A stretch of 64,000 bases of DNA from Siphonodentalium dalli (taxonomy: Eukaryota > Mollusca > Scaphopoda > Gadilida > Siphonodentaliidae), in the NCBI GenBank assembly GCA_032622095.1, contig CP136062.1:56027849-56091848 (forward strand), written 5' to 3'. The position numbers and the translations under genes were made by a program. Shown piece after piece: positions 38,901 to 53,900 of this stretch (position 1 is the first letter of the stretch; each line of letters starts with the position of its first letter). The notes beneath the pieces are model-generated. The model saw only the letters and a list, made by a program, of their open reading frames with translations. It searched no databases and had not been told where the DNA came from.

Positions 38901-41900
38901 TTAGAATGGGGAGGTATCAGTTTTTAGACAACAATAACAGTAGTTAATGTCAGGGGCATTATATAATGTTAGGTAATCCCAGTCATACACTGGTAGTACA
39001 ATGTCATTTTTATATAAGATTAAGTGAGTTTATATGCATAACAGTTCCCTCTACATTTCTGGTTATTACTAGACAGAGGAAGGTATATTTGTCCATGCTT
39101 ACTATGCGCAGAAAAAATTAAAAATAAAAATAAAACCCTCCCTCCCTCATTGATTTGAAAAAAAAATTGCCCAGAACCAAAACTCTTTTTTTTTTTTGGC
39201 CTAACAATGTTAATCTTCTTAAACATCTGTTGGAACTTGTGTTTTTTTTTTAGGAAAATCATGAAATAGGCAAGTCACTCTCAGTCTCATGTAGGGTTTG
39301 GGATATGTTGCATGGAATTTCTATCTAGCTGCGTCATGGCAAACATGACACAAGAGGTGACACAAAATTTGAACTTGATTGGGACTTTCTCATATGAAAT
39401 CCACATACTAAGTTTCATAAAATTCTGTCAAATAAAATAGCTGAGTAAGCCACTTAAAAGACAGTTCAATCAACGTATCACAAACAAACCCAATGAAATG
39501 GAAGTCAGTTGTCTACATTATTTAATAAAGATTTGACACACTTGGACATGGGTACAGCATTCAGCTATATAATTGTTGCAGTCCGATACCAATGGTAGTT
39601 AGCTGTTAAACTGTTCACCCCACAATAGATCTAACACCTACATCACATATTCACAGTAGTTGTCTTCACGGAGGGAGTCCCAGAAAACAGACATAAATTA
39701 CAAGTGTTAAATGTTATCAAAATGATTCAACGTATCGAAACTTGGTGCAATGCGCTCGATTTCACGGGAAACAGAAAGAAGGAAATTTCGAGGAATTCTG
39801 CCGGCAGTGTCGCAGATAACTGGTCGCACATAATGACATCCATTTAAGAATGTAATAGACCGATTGTTCCAAAGTTTCTATTCATTCCAATCTATGTTTT
39901 GTCGTGCGGCTGACATTGTATTTTATTCATATAATCTGAATTGGATATCTGTAGTTCAAAACATAAGGTAATCAATTGAGTTCCACATCTAGCGATCACA
40001 CATCGTGTACACCATACTTATAGTGTCGAAACAGATTTCAAATATATGATACTTTTATCGGGAAAGTGTTATTCTATCCTATTTCCATCGCAATAGGTAA
40101 TTAAATATATTCTTGTTGAAATTATGATGCCATATTGGCAGATTTGATATACATTGTGTATATTCTTACTGGTGTACAACATAATAGATATGGTTATCAT
40201 GCATGAATTCAACTGTACACTTATCCCTTATATCATATTTCTTCAGCTTGTTTGCATTGTTATACCCCCCGCAACGAAGTTAGGGGGGGTATACTGGAGT
40301 CAGCTTGTCAGTCCGTCCGTCGTCTGTCGTCCGTCGTCCGTCCGTGGACACAAATTTGTCCGAGTTTTTCTCAGTCGTTTTTTGATCAATTGTCGTGAAA
40401 CTTGGCACAGACATCAACCACCATGGGAATCTGTGCACCTGCGATTATGACGTCTGTCGGACTTTTTTTCGTGGAGTTATCCCCCCTTTTTCGACTTAGA
40501 AATTTTTATGCAACATGTATACTTTTGTCCGAGCTTTTATTCCTACATTTTTCGGTCAATTTAAAAAAAACGTGGCACAGATATTTAGTACCATGGGAAC
40601 TTGTGCGCCTGCGATTATGACGTCTGTCCGACATTTTTTGGTGGAGTTATTCCCCTTTTTCGACTTATTTTGCGCAACATACATAATTTTGTCCAAGCTT
40701 TTATTCCTACATTTTTCGGTCAATAGGTTTAAGATTAGGGTTATGGTTGTACACCTGCAATGGGAACTGTTATTTTATTATTTTAACTAAATGTTTACTG
40801 ACATGTGAAACATCTTAGTATTTTAAAAACAGGGGGGTATCCGTAGTCCCATTGGGACAGTCACACCTCTAGTTATTATTGCAACATAATGTATTTCGTG
40901 CGGTATGTTCTTGCGAGTTTTGATACATACAGTAATGCTCTAAGTTATCGACTTCTTAACCACAGCAGAATTATGGGTAACTTTTCAGGATTTAGTCGGA
41001 AATATGGCTTGTTGCCATTCATCGGAAAGCCCTCGAGGAGAGCTTTCCGATGAATGGCAACAAACCATATTTCCGACCAAATCCTGAAAAGTTACCCATA
41101 ATTGTGCTGTGGTTAAGAAGTCGATTACTTAGAGCATTACTGTATGTATGCACATTTATGAAATTGACAACTGCTTAATAGCTTTTGTGTACAAGACAAC
41201 ATACCATCAATGAATATGCCAAATTGTAGAAGAACATACTTCTATGGCTTATTGGTTTACATTGCATGGACCGATTTTTATGATATAATCACCAAAATGA
41301 GGGCAAATAAATGGCAATAATCAAAATACTAACGTCTTGTCTAACTTATATTAATAGACATCATATATGACGATACAAAATTATTGAAACTATAATCTTG
41401 AGAAAAGCTCTCACGAGATGCAATGACTCAGTGCAATGTTGTGCATATGAATGACAAGGAATTTGTCTTTAGTTTAGTAATCGGATAACAAAACAGTTGT
41501 TCCCGTCGGCAGACATTGAGATTTGTCACCCGCTCGAAAATGGAATATCATCCTCTGACCTGCACTCCTCGGGAGACATTCCATTCTCGAGCAGGTGACA
41601 AAGCTCACTTCTCCCTCAACAGTTGTCACAATGTGTTCCTCTGGGAGACCATATACACAATGTCCACCTCGTGCCAGGTCATCATTTTTATACACCCTTT
41701 TTAAAACAACTGGACATATTATGTTATTTGTCCATCCATCCGTCTGTCTGGTCGTCTGAATTAGTGGTTTATTAGCCCAAAATACAGGTCAAGTTCAAAT
41801 TTGGTTTCTGCTCGCCAATTTTCACCAGCAAGCCTTGAAATAGTGTGTCTGTCATTTGCAGAATGAGGTCCCCAGAGGGTGAATTTAGTGACGCTACCCC

Positions 41901-44900
41901 ACTTAGCGGGCTAGCATCACTAAATTCACCCTCTGGGAACCTCATTCTGCTGAGGCCTAAGCATAATGAGGTCCCCAGAGGGTGAATTTAGTGATGCTAA
42001 CCTGCTGTGCGGGGTAGCATCACTAAATTCACCCTCTTGGGACCTCATTCTGCAAATGACAGACACACTATTTCAAGGCTTGGTCACCAGACTTATAGCC
42101 CTTTGTAGGAATTATCATGGTCCTATTTTGCCTCACCCTAGTGATGCTCTTTTTATAATATGTCTGCAGGTAAAGTTAGCTGATGTTCTGGGGAAGTCCA
42201 TCCTTCCGATTTCATTCCTCGATGAATGGCCGCCAAAGTGTCTAGCGATCCAGTTTGCTACAACACAGTATATCTGCTGGAAAACCAAGGCACAAATTGC
42301 TACAGGTAACCAGTCTAACCCTTTCTTTACTAAATGGATCCTCCTTCCCAGTTATTTAAGTCTATATTGGAAATGTCTATTATTATCCCCCGCAAACAAA
42401 ATTTGGTGGGGGATATATAAATGGGCTCTGACAAATGCTCGGAACCAGCTGAAATTTGACGAATATCATATTCATGGTAGCATGCAAAGCAGTCTCATTC
42501 AAATCACATCAAGTCTCATTTTAATCGACCCATACTACCCGATATCAGTACAAAAGCCAGCTAATGTACGTTACTTCATGATTGGGGAATGATCAGACAG
42601 AAAACGTGTACCCAATAGAAATGTTTTTTCTAAGATATTAAATTTTGTTAGTGTACAAACATTTATGTAAATGAGTAATCATTCTGATGTTAACCCTTTC
42701 AGTGCCAAGTCCTATTTTTGTATCAACCCATATTTCCTTGATCTGATACATTGGCGGAAAGAGCTCTAAGAGCTCTAAGAGCTCTTTCCATCAATGTATC
42801 TCATTATTATTATCAATAAATTTGAAAAATGATCAAGGAAATATGGGTTGATACAAAAATCGGACTTGGCACTGAAAGGGTTAATAACACGTATGTTTCA
42901 CAGTGTGTGATATAATTATACAGTTGGTAACTACATAACATTTTCGGTGTATATTTCATATATCATGAATTAACGAAAGTTACACAGCTATGGATTTTGT
43001 ATGTGAAGTAATTTTATGAAATATGATTAATGCTTGTGTATTTATACACATGTAGCACATGATAATAAATGTGCTGAATTTCCAAATATTTGATCTGCGG
43101 CTTGTCTGTGTTTCGGAAAGCAGGTTTCCTCCTTTAAATGTTTTTTTTCACCTGACTGCCGTCGCTAACCAGATTGATTATAGAATTGTATTATGTGTAA
43201 TCATTGCATGTGCCTTTTTAGCTCAACTTACTTTTGTAAGTTTGTGCTATTGCCATGGTTTGTCGTCCGTCGTCCGTGTGTCCATCAACAATTTCCTTTG
43301 GCGCGGGCTACAGGTTGTACCTTTGGTCTGATCTTCATGAAATTTGTCATGAATGTTGACATTGACATGTACATGGCAACGAGTCATTTTGGGGTCATTC
43401 GGCCTAAGCACATGGCCGCTGGCACCCATCTTGAATTTCAAGATTCAATCCATTGGCGCGGCCTACAGGTCGTACTGTTCATCTGATCATCATGAAATTT
43501 GTCATTGATGTTAATATTGACATGTAGATGGGAACGAGTCATTTTGGGGTTGTTCGGCCAATAAACATGGCCGCCAGCAGCCATCTTGGATTTTACTCTT
43601 TGCATGACTAAATCCTTTGGCGCGGGCTACAGGTCGTAGCTTCGATCGGAACATCATGAAATTTGTTATGGATGTTAACAATGACATGTAAATGGGAACG
43701 AGTGATTTTGGGGTCGTTTGGCCGAAAAACATGGCCGCCAGCAGCCATCTTGGATTTTACTCTTTGCATGACTAAATCCTTTGGCCCGGGCTACAGGTCG
43801 TACCTTTGGTCTGATCTTTATGAAATTTGTCATGAATGTTGACATTGACATGTAGATGGGAACGAGTCATTTTGGGGTCATTTGGCAAAAAAACATGGCC
43901 GCTGGCAGCCATCTTGGATTTCAAGATTCAATCCATTGGCGCGGGCTACAGATCGTACTGTTCGCCTGATCATCACGAAATTTGTCATTGATGTTAATAA
44001 TGACATGTAGATGGGAACGAGTGATTTTGGTGTTGTTCGGCCAAAAAACATGGCCGCCAGCAGCCATCTTGGATTTTACTCTTTGCATGACTAAATCCTT
44101 TGGCGCGGGCTACAGGTTGTACCTTTGGTCTAATCTTTATGAAATTTGTCATGAATGTTGACATTGACATGTAGATGGGAACGAATAATTGTGGGGTCAT
44201 TCGGCTAAAAAACATGGCCGCTGGCGGCCATCTTAGATTTCAATATTCAATCCATTGGCGCGGGCTACAGGTCGTACTGTTCGTCTGATCATCATGAAAT
44301 TTGTCATGGATGTTAATATTGACATGTAGATGGGAACGAGTCATTTTGGGGTCGTTCGGCCAATAAACATGGCTGCCAGCAGCCATCTTGGATTTTACTC
44401 TTTGCATGACTAAATCCTTTGGCGCGGGCTACAGGTCGTACCTTTGGTCTGATCTTTATGAAATTTGTCAGGAATGTTGACATTGACATGTAGATGGGAA
44501 CGAGTCATTTTGGGGTCATTCGGCCAAAAAACATGGCCGCTGGCAGCCATCTTGGATTTCAAGATTCAATCCATTGGCGCGGGCTACAGGTCGTACTGTT
44601 CGTCTGATCATCATGAAATTTGTCATTGATGTTAATAATGATATGTAGATGGGAACGAGTGATTTTGGGGTCGTTCGGCCAAAAAACATGGCTGCCAGCA
44701 GCCATCTTGGATTTTACTCTTTGCATGACTAAATCCTTTGGTACGGGCTACAGGTCGTAGCTTTGGTCAGATGGTCATGAAATTTGTCATGAATTATAAC
44801 AATGACATGTAGATGGGAACGAGTCGTTTTGGGGTCATTCGGTCAAAAAACATGGCCACCAGCATTTTACTCGTTGCATGACTAAATCCTTTGGCGTGGG

Positions 44901-47900
44901 CTACAGGTCATACCTTTAGTCTGATCTTTATTAAATTTGTCATGGATGTTAACACTGACATGTAGATGGGAACGAGTGATTTTGGAGTCGTTCGGCCAAA
45001 ATACATGGCCGCCAGCAGCCATCTTGGATTTTACTCTTTGCATGACTAAATCCTTTGGCACGGGCTACAGGTTGTACCTTTGGTCTAATCTTTATGAAAT
45101 TCAATCCATTGGCGCGGTCTACAGGTCGTACTGTTCGTCTGATCATCATGAAATTTGTAGGTCGTAGCTTTGGTCAGATCTTCATAAAATTTGTCATGGA
45201 TGTTAACAATTATACGTAGATGGGAACGAGTCCTTTTGGGGTTAATTGGCCAAACAAAAATGGCCACCAGCAGCCATCTTGTATTTTACTCTTTGCATCA
45301 CTAAATCCTTTGGCGCAGGTTAGACATTTTAATTAGCACCTTTCCTATTCCTCCATTTACTGTCAACCATTAAATTATTCCCCTACCTAAGTTGAGCTAC
45401 AGTGTCATTGACACTTTCATTTCATATTTTCAATAAATGCCAGTCGGGTTACTCGGCATGGCTCATTTGCAACGAGTGTGTTTTTATTATAAGAGAATTG
45501 GGAATGAATACTAGTTGTATACATTACCAGGCTTGAAAATATGGTGCCGGACATTTGCAGAATGAGGTCCCCAGAGGGGTGATTTCTGTTTGGGCCTCAT
45601 CTTCTCTGGAAAGTATCTTTATTATGAAACTAGCAGGGTTACCCGGCGTTGCCCAGGTTAATGTATGCTGTGGATATTTGTTGGGAATAGAGAATGCTCT
45701 TGCTTAAAGTGTTATACGTTTTCTCATAAATTGTATATTCAAATAGCATCACAAAACATGATTATTACAGTCATGGAATATAAGTAGTGGCTCACCTTGT
45801 CAATTGTCATTCTGTTTATCGCGATTAATCCGTTCCACCAAAAATGAAGTATTTATTTATTTACAACTGCGTATACATTAGACGTTATAATATGATACAT
45901 GAACATCATAAACACATTAGTTCGATAAAAGATGATAATTGGGTTTTACATATTGAGATGTATCAATCAATCTAGTGGGTTGGACTAAGATCTCGAGGAC
46001 ACCTGGCTATCATATCTCCATGAAGATACAGATGTTTCAAAGAAATTTCCAGGTGCTCCTCTGTTCATGGTGCTATATATTGGCTAAATATTCTTAGTTT
46101 AAACGAAATGTTGCTGCGCACATATATCAGCTACATGTGCACAGAGCGAGATTTTGAGTTTATGTCAGTCGATGAGTCTGTTCTAAAACCCTTGTCAGAT
46201 GTCAGTATTGGTAGGATCCTCAAAAGTCTTGTGCTACTAACTGCATTTTCTTGTATATCAGAAGAAACTATATTTGACTGCACACTGTGACCACTATTTT
46301 TGAACAGGCCTTCCATATCTCTTGACAAATTGTAACTTTTTGTGGAAACTGTATTGAATGGAACAGACTAAATTTTGTGATTATATATATGCAATCCTCT
46401 GACGGTTCGAGGTCTCTCAGTTTGCACGAATATATGTATCTCTTCAATAGAATGATAAATATAGGTTTAATGCTTCTTCTAGTTATCTCTTTTTGCTAGC
46501 TCATTGTGTGAACGCCTTGATTGCCATTCCCATATAAATATTACTGTTAAGAAGATATAATTGTTCAAGTGACTTATGTGGGTCACCATATGTCAAGATT
46601 GTGAAATGTGAACACCCAACTACTTAAAATGATATGGAGATGGCCTGGTGACTGTATATAACTTATATGTGGATATCGGCGAATAGCAATCTTATCAATG
46701 ATAGTGCATATCCGCTCGCCATCCGTGACGCAAACGACACCAAATGTGATTTAATTCATGGTATATCATTAGAGAAAAACGTGTATGAATTTGGTGGAAT
46801 TTGGTTTATTAAATCAATTGTTGATGCAACGCTGACTCGAACAACGCCATATTGCGAAGGTGATTATTCGTTTGGTGGAAATCAGCGACAAAACAATTTC
46901 ACCATATTTTTTTAATTTCCCCTCCCACCAACAGCGTCATTTTAGAAAATTTTAACCCGCACCATTATCTTCCTTGTAAAAAGTTACCCCTCTTAGAACG
47001 CCTTGGTGCCATCTCGATTGTACCGCGTGAAGTTATATATAGAACGCACACAGACAGACAAAATGACAGACAGACAGCACGATTTTATTTCTTGTATCAT
47101 TTGAGAAGAACGTGTCTGAATTTGATGGTAATTGGTACTAAAAATATTTTGTATCAGTTTTGGTGACCCTCCCGTCCCATTGTCGGACTCAAGCTGCACA
47201 CACTAAGACTCATTAGAGATTAGAGATGCATATATATGAAATTGGTGAAAATTGGCGAGTATACAAATTCGTATCAAATTTAAGGTCCCCATATCTCTCA
47301 CCATAGGGCACCAATTTGGTGTATCTAAACCACACAATAAGATTCCTCGTATCACGGAGAAGAATATGTATCAATCTGGTGGAAATCGGCACTAAACATA
47401 TATATATAATTTTTTGTGTCCCTCTCATCTCTATACACCACTGACTCGAATGGCCCCACTTGTGACATCCTTAAACCACACGATTACACTCCTGATATCA
47501 TGGAGATGATTGTTTATAAGTTTGGTGATAATCGGCGACTAAACAATTTGTTTTATCAAATTTGGTGCCGATCCCTCCCCTCTCCATCTCTCACCCAAAC
47601 AGCACCACTATGGCGTCTTTAAATCACGATTAGATTCCTCGTACCATGGATAAGAACGTGTATCAATTTGGTGGAAATTGACGCTAAAAAAATTGTGCAT
47701 CAATTTTGGTGCCCCTGTCCCTTTCAATGCAACCCTGACTCGAATGAGGCCACATTTGACAGATAAAAGCCACACCATTAGACTCCTCATACCATGGGGA
47801 TGATTTTGTATAAGTGTGGTGGCAATCGGCGACTTATTATCAAATTTAGTGCCCACCCCTCCCAATCTCTCATCCAAAAACAACAATTTGGCGTTGTTAA

Positions 47901-50900
47901 ATCGCACAATTAGATTCCTTGTATCATGAAGAAGAATATCTATCAATTTGGTGGAAATCGGCGCTAAAATTAGTTTTATCAATTTTGGTGCCCCTCTCCC
48001 CTTCCGTTCATCCCTGACTCAAACGACGCCACTTTTGACATATTTAAACCACACCGTTGGATTCTTCATATCATGGGGATGATTATATGTAAGTTTCGTG
48101 GCAATCGGCGACAGAAAAAAAATCTGCCCCCCCCCCCTTCCGGGCACCCCTGACGTGAAAGGCGCGACTTTTGCCATATTTAAACCACGCCATTAGATTC
48201 CTCATATTATGGGGATGATTATATATAAGTTTGGTGGCAATCGGTGACAAATCTTTTTTCTGCCCCTCCCCCTTTTCTGCCCCTATCAACAACGGCGTCA
48301 CTTTAGAAAATTGTAACCCCGACCATTATCTTTCTCGTAAAAAGCTACTCCTAATAGACCCCTTTGGCATCATCTAGATGGTCCCCTGTGAATTTCTATA
48401 GAACACAGACAGACAGACATTCGCAAATATAGATATAGATTAAGTTTCTCTATATCCCTAAATTGGTAGACAACACAAAACATAATTGAGGTGCCCAACG
48501 GGTGCACATCACCATTTCATGATCTGAGAACTTAAATCTGAGTTTTGATCTCCCATAGCAGATGAGGCCATGCAGACTGAGGTCCCCAGAGGATGAATTT
48601 GGTGATGCTAGCCCACTGTAGTCCAGTGCATTTATGAGAAAAAGTGCCAAACCCGGAACTAATTGCAACAAATTTTTTTTTTGCTGGAATAAGTACATAA
48701 ACCCTCCATAAACAACATACTAAAAATCGGTAAAAATTTTAGAAAATCAACTTATGGCCCTATGAATACTTTTGATTTAGCTTGTTTCCCAAGATGCCAT
48801 TTTGAGGCATTTTTGTCCATTCTAAAAGGTTTTGGGCCATAAACACAAAAAACAATGGGTGTTTTAATGTGTAAAATTATTTGAACTTTCCTCCCACAAC
48901 ACGTTAGTGTTAAAAAATTAGCCTTACATTGGTTATGCCATGGTATGTCACTTGATTTCTTTCATTTTTCAGGAAACTGATTCCAAATTTTAACGTTGGT
49001 ATAGGGGTAGGAAAAATCATAAAATGCAATCTTATCACCAAATTACAGCCATTTCAGACACAATATTGTTTTCTTCCAGTTTGCGTACATTCCTGTTGCA
49101 TTATAAAACTGCTTAATACGTTATTTGACGTTGATTAAGAATTTTATGGCCATGTTGTTTAAAAACAATCCCAAAATGCCAATTTGACATTTCACTGCCA
49201 AATTATGACAAAAAATAATATAGCTCTGTCAATAAACATAAACAAAGGAAATGTTCAATTATGTATGAAAGAACATTGTATGCAGAAGCTGTTAATATAA
49301 AGTTTTATGCTTCAAGATGCATAATTTTGAAGTTTTTGTTGATATGCTTTCCCCTACCCATTGTTCTGCCGTTCAAATTTGGAGTAAGTTTCCATAATAA
49401 GGAGTGAAATTCAGTGACATTGAAATGCATTGAAATGCTATTTTCTCCAAAAAAAAATGATTTGAGCGGACAGATCAAATAATTTTACACAATAAACTTT
49501 CGTTCATTTTTCTGAATATACCTAAAACCTTTAAAAATTGACAAAAACGCCCCACAATAGCATTTTCGGAAAAGAGGCTAGACTAAGAGTTCATAGGACC
49601 ATAAATTAATTTTCTTCAACAATGTATTTGGAAATTCCTTCACATTTTGTTCAATCTAGTATTCTAAAAATGTTATGAGAAAAGCAGAGCACATAGATAT
49701 TAATTTATTGAGTTACATGACCTCAAATATGGCATTTCATCACACAAGTTCTGTGTCAAGGCAATTTTGGCTAAGTCCATACAATGGAACACACATTTTG
49801 TTTGAGAATATTTTATTCTCCTTATTCATAGATGCACATATTAACCATATTTTGGGTTTCATCTAGTGAGGAGATTACTAAAACAGTGAAAAAGTAATTA
49901 ATTTTGCTTTAGTTTTTTAAATAATTAACCATATAATACGGCATTTGGCTCATTCTGCAAAATTAAGGCTCTGAAAAACAGGTAAACTAGCGTTTTTGAA
50001 GGCACACAACTCGAAAAATACTTAAGGAATCTGGGAATGGTTTCCAGTTCTGACTTCAGCAAAATGTGATCGACAAAAGAGGCATAATAATTGTAGGACT
50101 TTTAAATTTGAATTTTTTATATACATTCATGAAGATCCATAAATTGACACTTGACCAAATTTTCCAAATTTTTTTTCACAAAATTCACCAATTTCCCTTT
50201 TTCCGATTTTTGCTGATTTTTAGTATGTTGTTTATGGAGAGTATGTACTTATTCCAGCTAAAAAAAATTCTGTTGCAATTAGTTCTGGGTAAAACCATAA
50301 ATGCACTGGACTACTTTGCATACTTGCGTCACTAAATTCACCCACTGGGAACCTCATTCTGCAAATATCTGGCATAATATTTTCAGGCAGTACATATGTC
50401 ATGCAGGATGAAATCACACATATATGTTCTTTACTATTTTTCAGAAGCAGCAGAAGGTTGTGGTGCTTCATCAAAGGACATATCTATTTGGGATGAAAAA
50501 TACATTAATTATGTTGCCAATGCTATCGACGAACGTATGAAAGCTCTCTTGAGGAGACGTGATGAACCTAATGAATCAAACTTATCACTGCTAAAAGTCC
50601 CGACTCTCAATAAAAGGGTGTTTATCTTATTATACGCTTTTTGAAAAAAATGGGACATGTTATGTTATTAGTCCGTCTGTCGTACTGTCAAGTCGTCTGT
50701 CCAATCTTACATTTGGATACTTATGTGGCTATTAAGGCTGCAACGATTCATCTTTAAATCAATGTATCGCGATACACTTTCAAACGATACATGTATCGTA
50801 TCGTTTAATGTATATCGCGATACAGGAAATCAAGTAATGTCTGAAGATGCGATAGTGCAACAAATCAAAACCTGCAATTATCTCTCAAGTTTACATGTAT

Positions 50901-53900
50901 ACTATGTATATTTGACTCATCTAGCCAACAATTAAACTCCTTTTTAGTTTAAAATGAATTCTACCTCCAGTTATAAACTTGTTGTTTCTGATAATTCAGG
51001 CGGTATTCATTTGGAAAACTAATTTAGTGTATCGTGATATGTATCATATCGTTGATCGTGTATTGTGATTCATATCATATCGTGACAAAGTGTATCGTTG
51101 CAGGCCTAGTGGCTATCTATAAGAAAAATGTATATTTATGTGTCTAATTTTGGTTGCATGGCTAGCCACGTAACATAATTCAGATGAACCCTCAAAAATT
51201 AGCTATTTGGCCTTATCAGCCTATTTAAATTTAAAGTCACTCAAAAGTTAAAAACAAAAACTCCATAGATTTAGACATTCATGATCTGTCAATAAGAGGT
51301 GTTCGGACAGTTATGTGGCTTGTCACCCAATCACGGACCTGTCAGTTTCTCCTATCCCACTGTCCTAGTTGCTGTATGCAACCTTTTGGGTTTCAATCAG
51401 CTACTTCTGCTATAATTCCTTCATGTTCTGATTCCATAATCTGAAATTTTATTCTTATCAGCTCACTGTTCAGCTAGTAGATAGCCACATAAAATTTGAT
51501 CAACTACTTGATAGCCACATAAATTTGTAGACACATAATTATGTTAGCCACATAACTCAAACGTCACATATCTACCCATTTGTTTTGTACGTCCGTTCAC
51601 TTTTTCATTTCCAGAAAACAACTTCAGTAAGTCTAAACTGAATGAAAAATTAAATTTTGTACCAAAGTTTAATCAAAGCTTGATGGTAAACTTGAAAAAA
51701 TGTCAAAGCATTGAAAAATATTCTGAAAATCGTATTCAGATTAAAATTTTTGAACTTACTACAAGATTTACAATGTTTGTCTCATTATTGGAGAACTATC
51801 AATAATGAATAAAAGAACAAAGTTTTATTATTATTTTATTATTTATTTTTCCATGTTCTTCTTAGTGGAGATGTTTTTACAGACTTTTATATTTTTTTTT
51901 TCACATTTACTGACTGCGAGTGCTTTGGGTACCTTTAGTGTGATGTTTTTCAAACTTATATTTTTGCACATTTACCTGCTGCTTGTGTCTTGGGTGCCTA
52001 TAATAGTGGTGATGTTTTTACAGACTTTTATATTTTTTTGCACATTTACTGACTGCGAGTGCTTTGGGTACCTTTAGTGTAATGTTTTTCAAACTTATAT
52101 TTTCTGCACATTTACCGACTGCAAGTGCCTTCAGTGCCTTTATAGATGTTTTCAAACCCAACAACCCCAAGTTACAACAACAACAAAAAAGTAGACAAAT
52201 CCAATATATACCAGAAAATTTGATTGATATTCTCATATCTGTTACATTTCGATTTTTACAATGTTTTTATTTTCTTTGCATAGAAAACTGTTGTAAGAAG
52301 TTACGCATTAAAAATAGATGACGACATCCTGGAGCAGAGCTGTGCCGTTCCCGAGGACAGAGAGGGGAAACCACTGATACTGGTGTGTCTGCATCCCGAT
52401 CAACGAGAATTGGTAAGTCTGCATCCCGATCAACGAGAATTGGTAAGTCTGCATCCCGATCAATGAGAACATGCCTTGAAATAATGTGTCTGTCATTTGC
52501 AGAATGGTTCTGGGGACCTCATTCTGCTTAGGCCTCATTTTCTGGGAAGTATTTATAATCTCAAAATAACACTGTTTTTAGTTACTTTTTCCCTTCTGTT
52601 CAGTTTCTATATTCCCTAATTTGCAGAAGATAAAATATATAATCGAGGTGACTAATGGGTGAACATCACCAACTTCAACTGGGGAACTTCATTCTGATCC
52701 TAGGTCTCCCATAGCAGTTAAGGCCTCAGCAGATTGAGGTTTGCAGAGGGTGAATTTGTTGATATTTATGTAACCCATGTGTGTTACACTAAATCCTTCT
52801 TGGTTATTGGTCAACTACAAATTGAGTCATGCATTTCAGATGCCAATAAACAGCATAACACGAACCGACGTCAGATCTTGTTGACCTATATGACTAAGTG
52901 TTGTAGATTAAATAACTGGTCTTGTTTTTTTATCAATCAGTCGATAATTTACAGGTAGAATATTGGCCTAACTTACACATCTGCAAGCTATAATACCCAA
53001 CTACAGAAAGAGTTCAGTAAAAATTCAGATAAGTTTGTGGAAATTAATAATGGAAAAGCTTTATAAATATAAGAATTTAATGTAGTTTGAGTATGTTTTA
53101 TTGAGGATTATGTTGCTGTGTGAGTTGGAGCACATTTAGCACAATATGACTAATATTCACAGCAGTATACCTTCAATAAAACACACTCAGACCAGCTCAT
53201 AGGTCACAAGAGAATGTTCAGATAAAAAGTTCAAAAACGACCATAGGTTGTTTTTAGTCGAGTTTTTCAAGTTTTTAAAAAACTCGACTTTTGGTTTGAC
53301 GAGGGACGGTGGGCGGGCGGGAGGGTGGTCGGGCGGACCTAAAGAATGCCTTATAACTTTGACATTTGTGAACGGATTCAAAAAAATTCTGGAATGTGAG
53401 TTGCTCCCCATGACTATTTACTTACTGCATGTAGAAAATAAGTCATGTCCAAACATTTTGACAAGAGTTATCCATCTTAGATGGTTTTTAGTCAAGTTCT
53501 TTACTGTTAGCACGATAACTCAATCAAATATTAACCAATTTCAACAATATTTGGTATATGAGACTCTTGCAACAATATCTCGTACGAGTTCGAAAACCAG
53601 GTTTGTCCGAATTTTTTATCCGGAGTTATGGGTCTTAGTTTGTCTATTTTTAGCAATTTTATCATCAGCGCGATAACTCGATGAAATATTAACCGACTTC
53701 AACAATATTTGGTATATGAGTGTCTTGCAACAATATCTCGGACGAGATCGAAAACCTGGTTTGTCCGAATTTTTTTTCCGGAGTTATGGGTCTTAGTTTG
53801 TCTATTTTAATAACAATTTTATCACCGTTAGTGCGATAACTCAATGAAATATTGATATTTGGTATATAGGTCTATTGCAATAATATACCACCGTCCGACT

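Noticed and set aside
41966-42592. 208-codon plus-strand open frame
   Set aside because: It starts inside a family-A MITE, runs through intron into exon 6 and out past its donor; only 42170-42305 is a real exon.
53248-53676. 142-codon plus-strand frame as an exon
   Set aside because: It is built of the ~160-bp repeat units, contains homopolymer-coded residues and has no matching splice phases.
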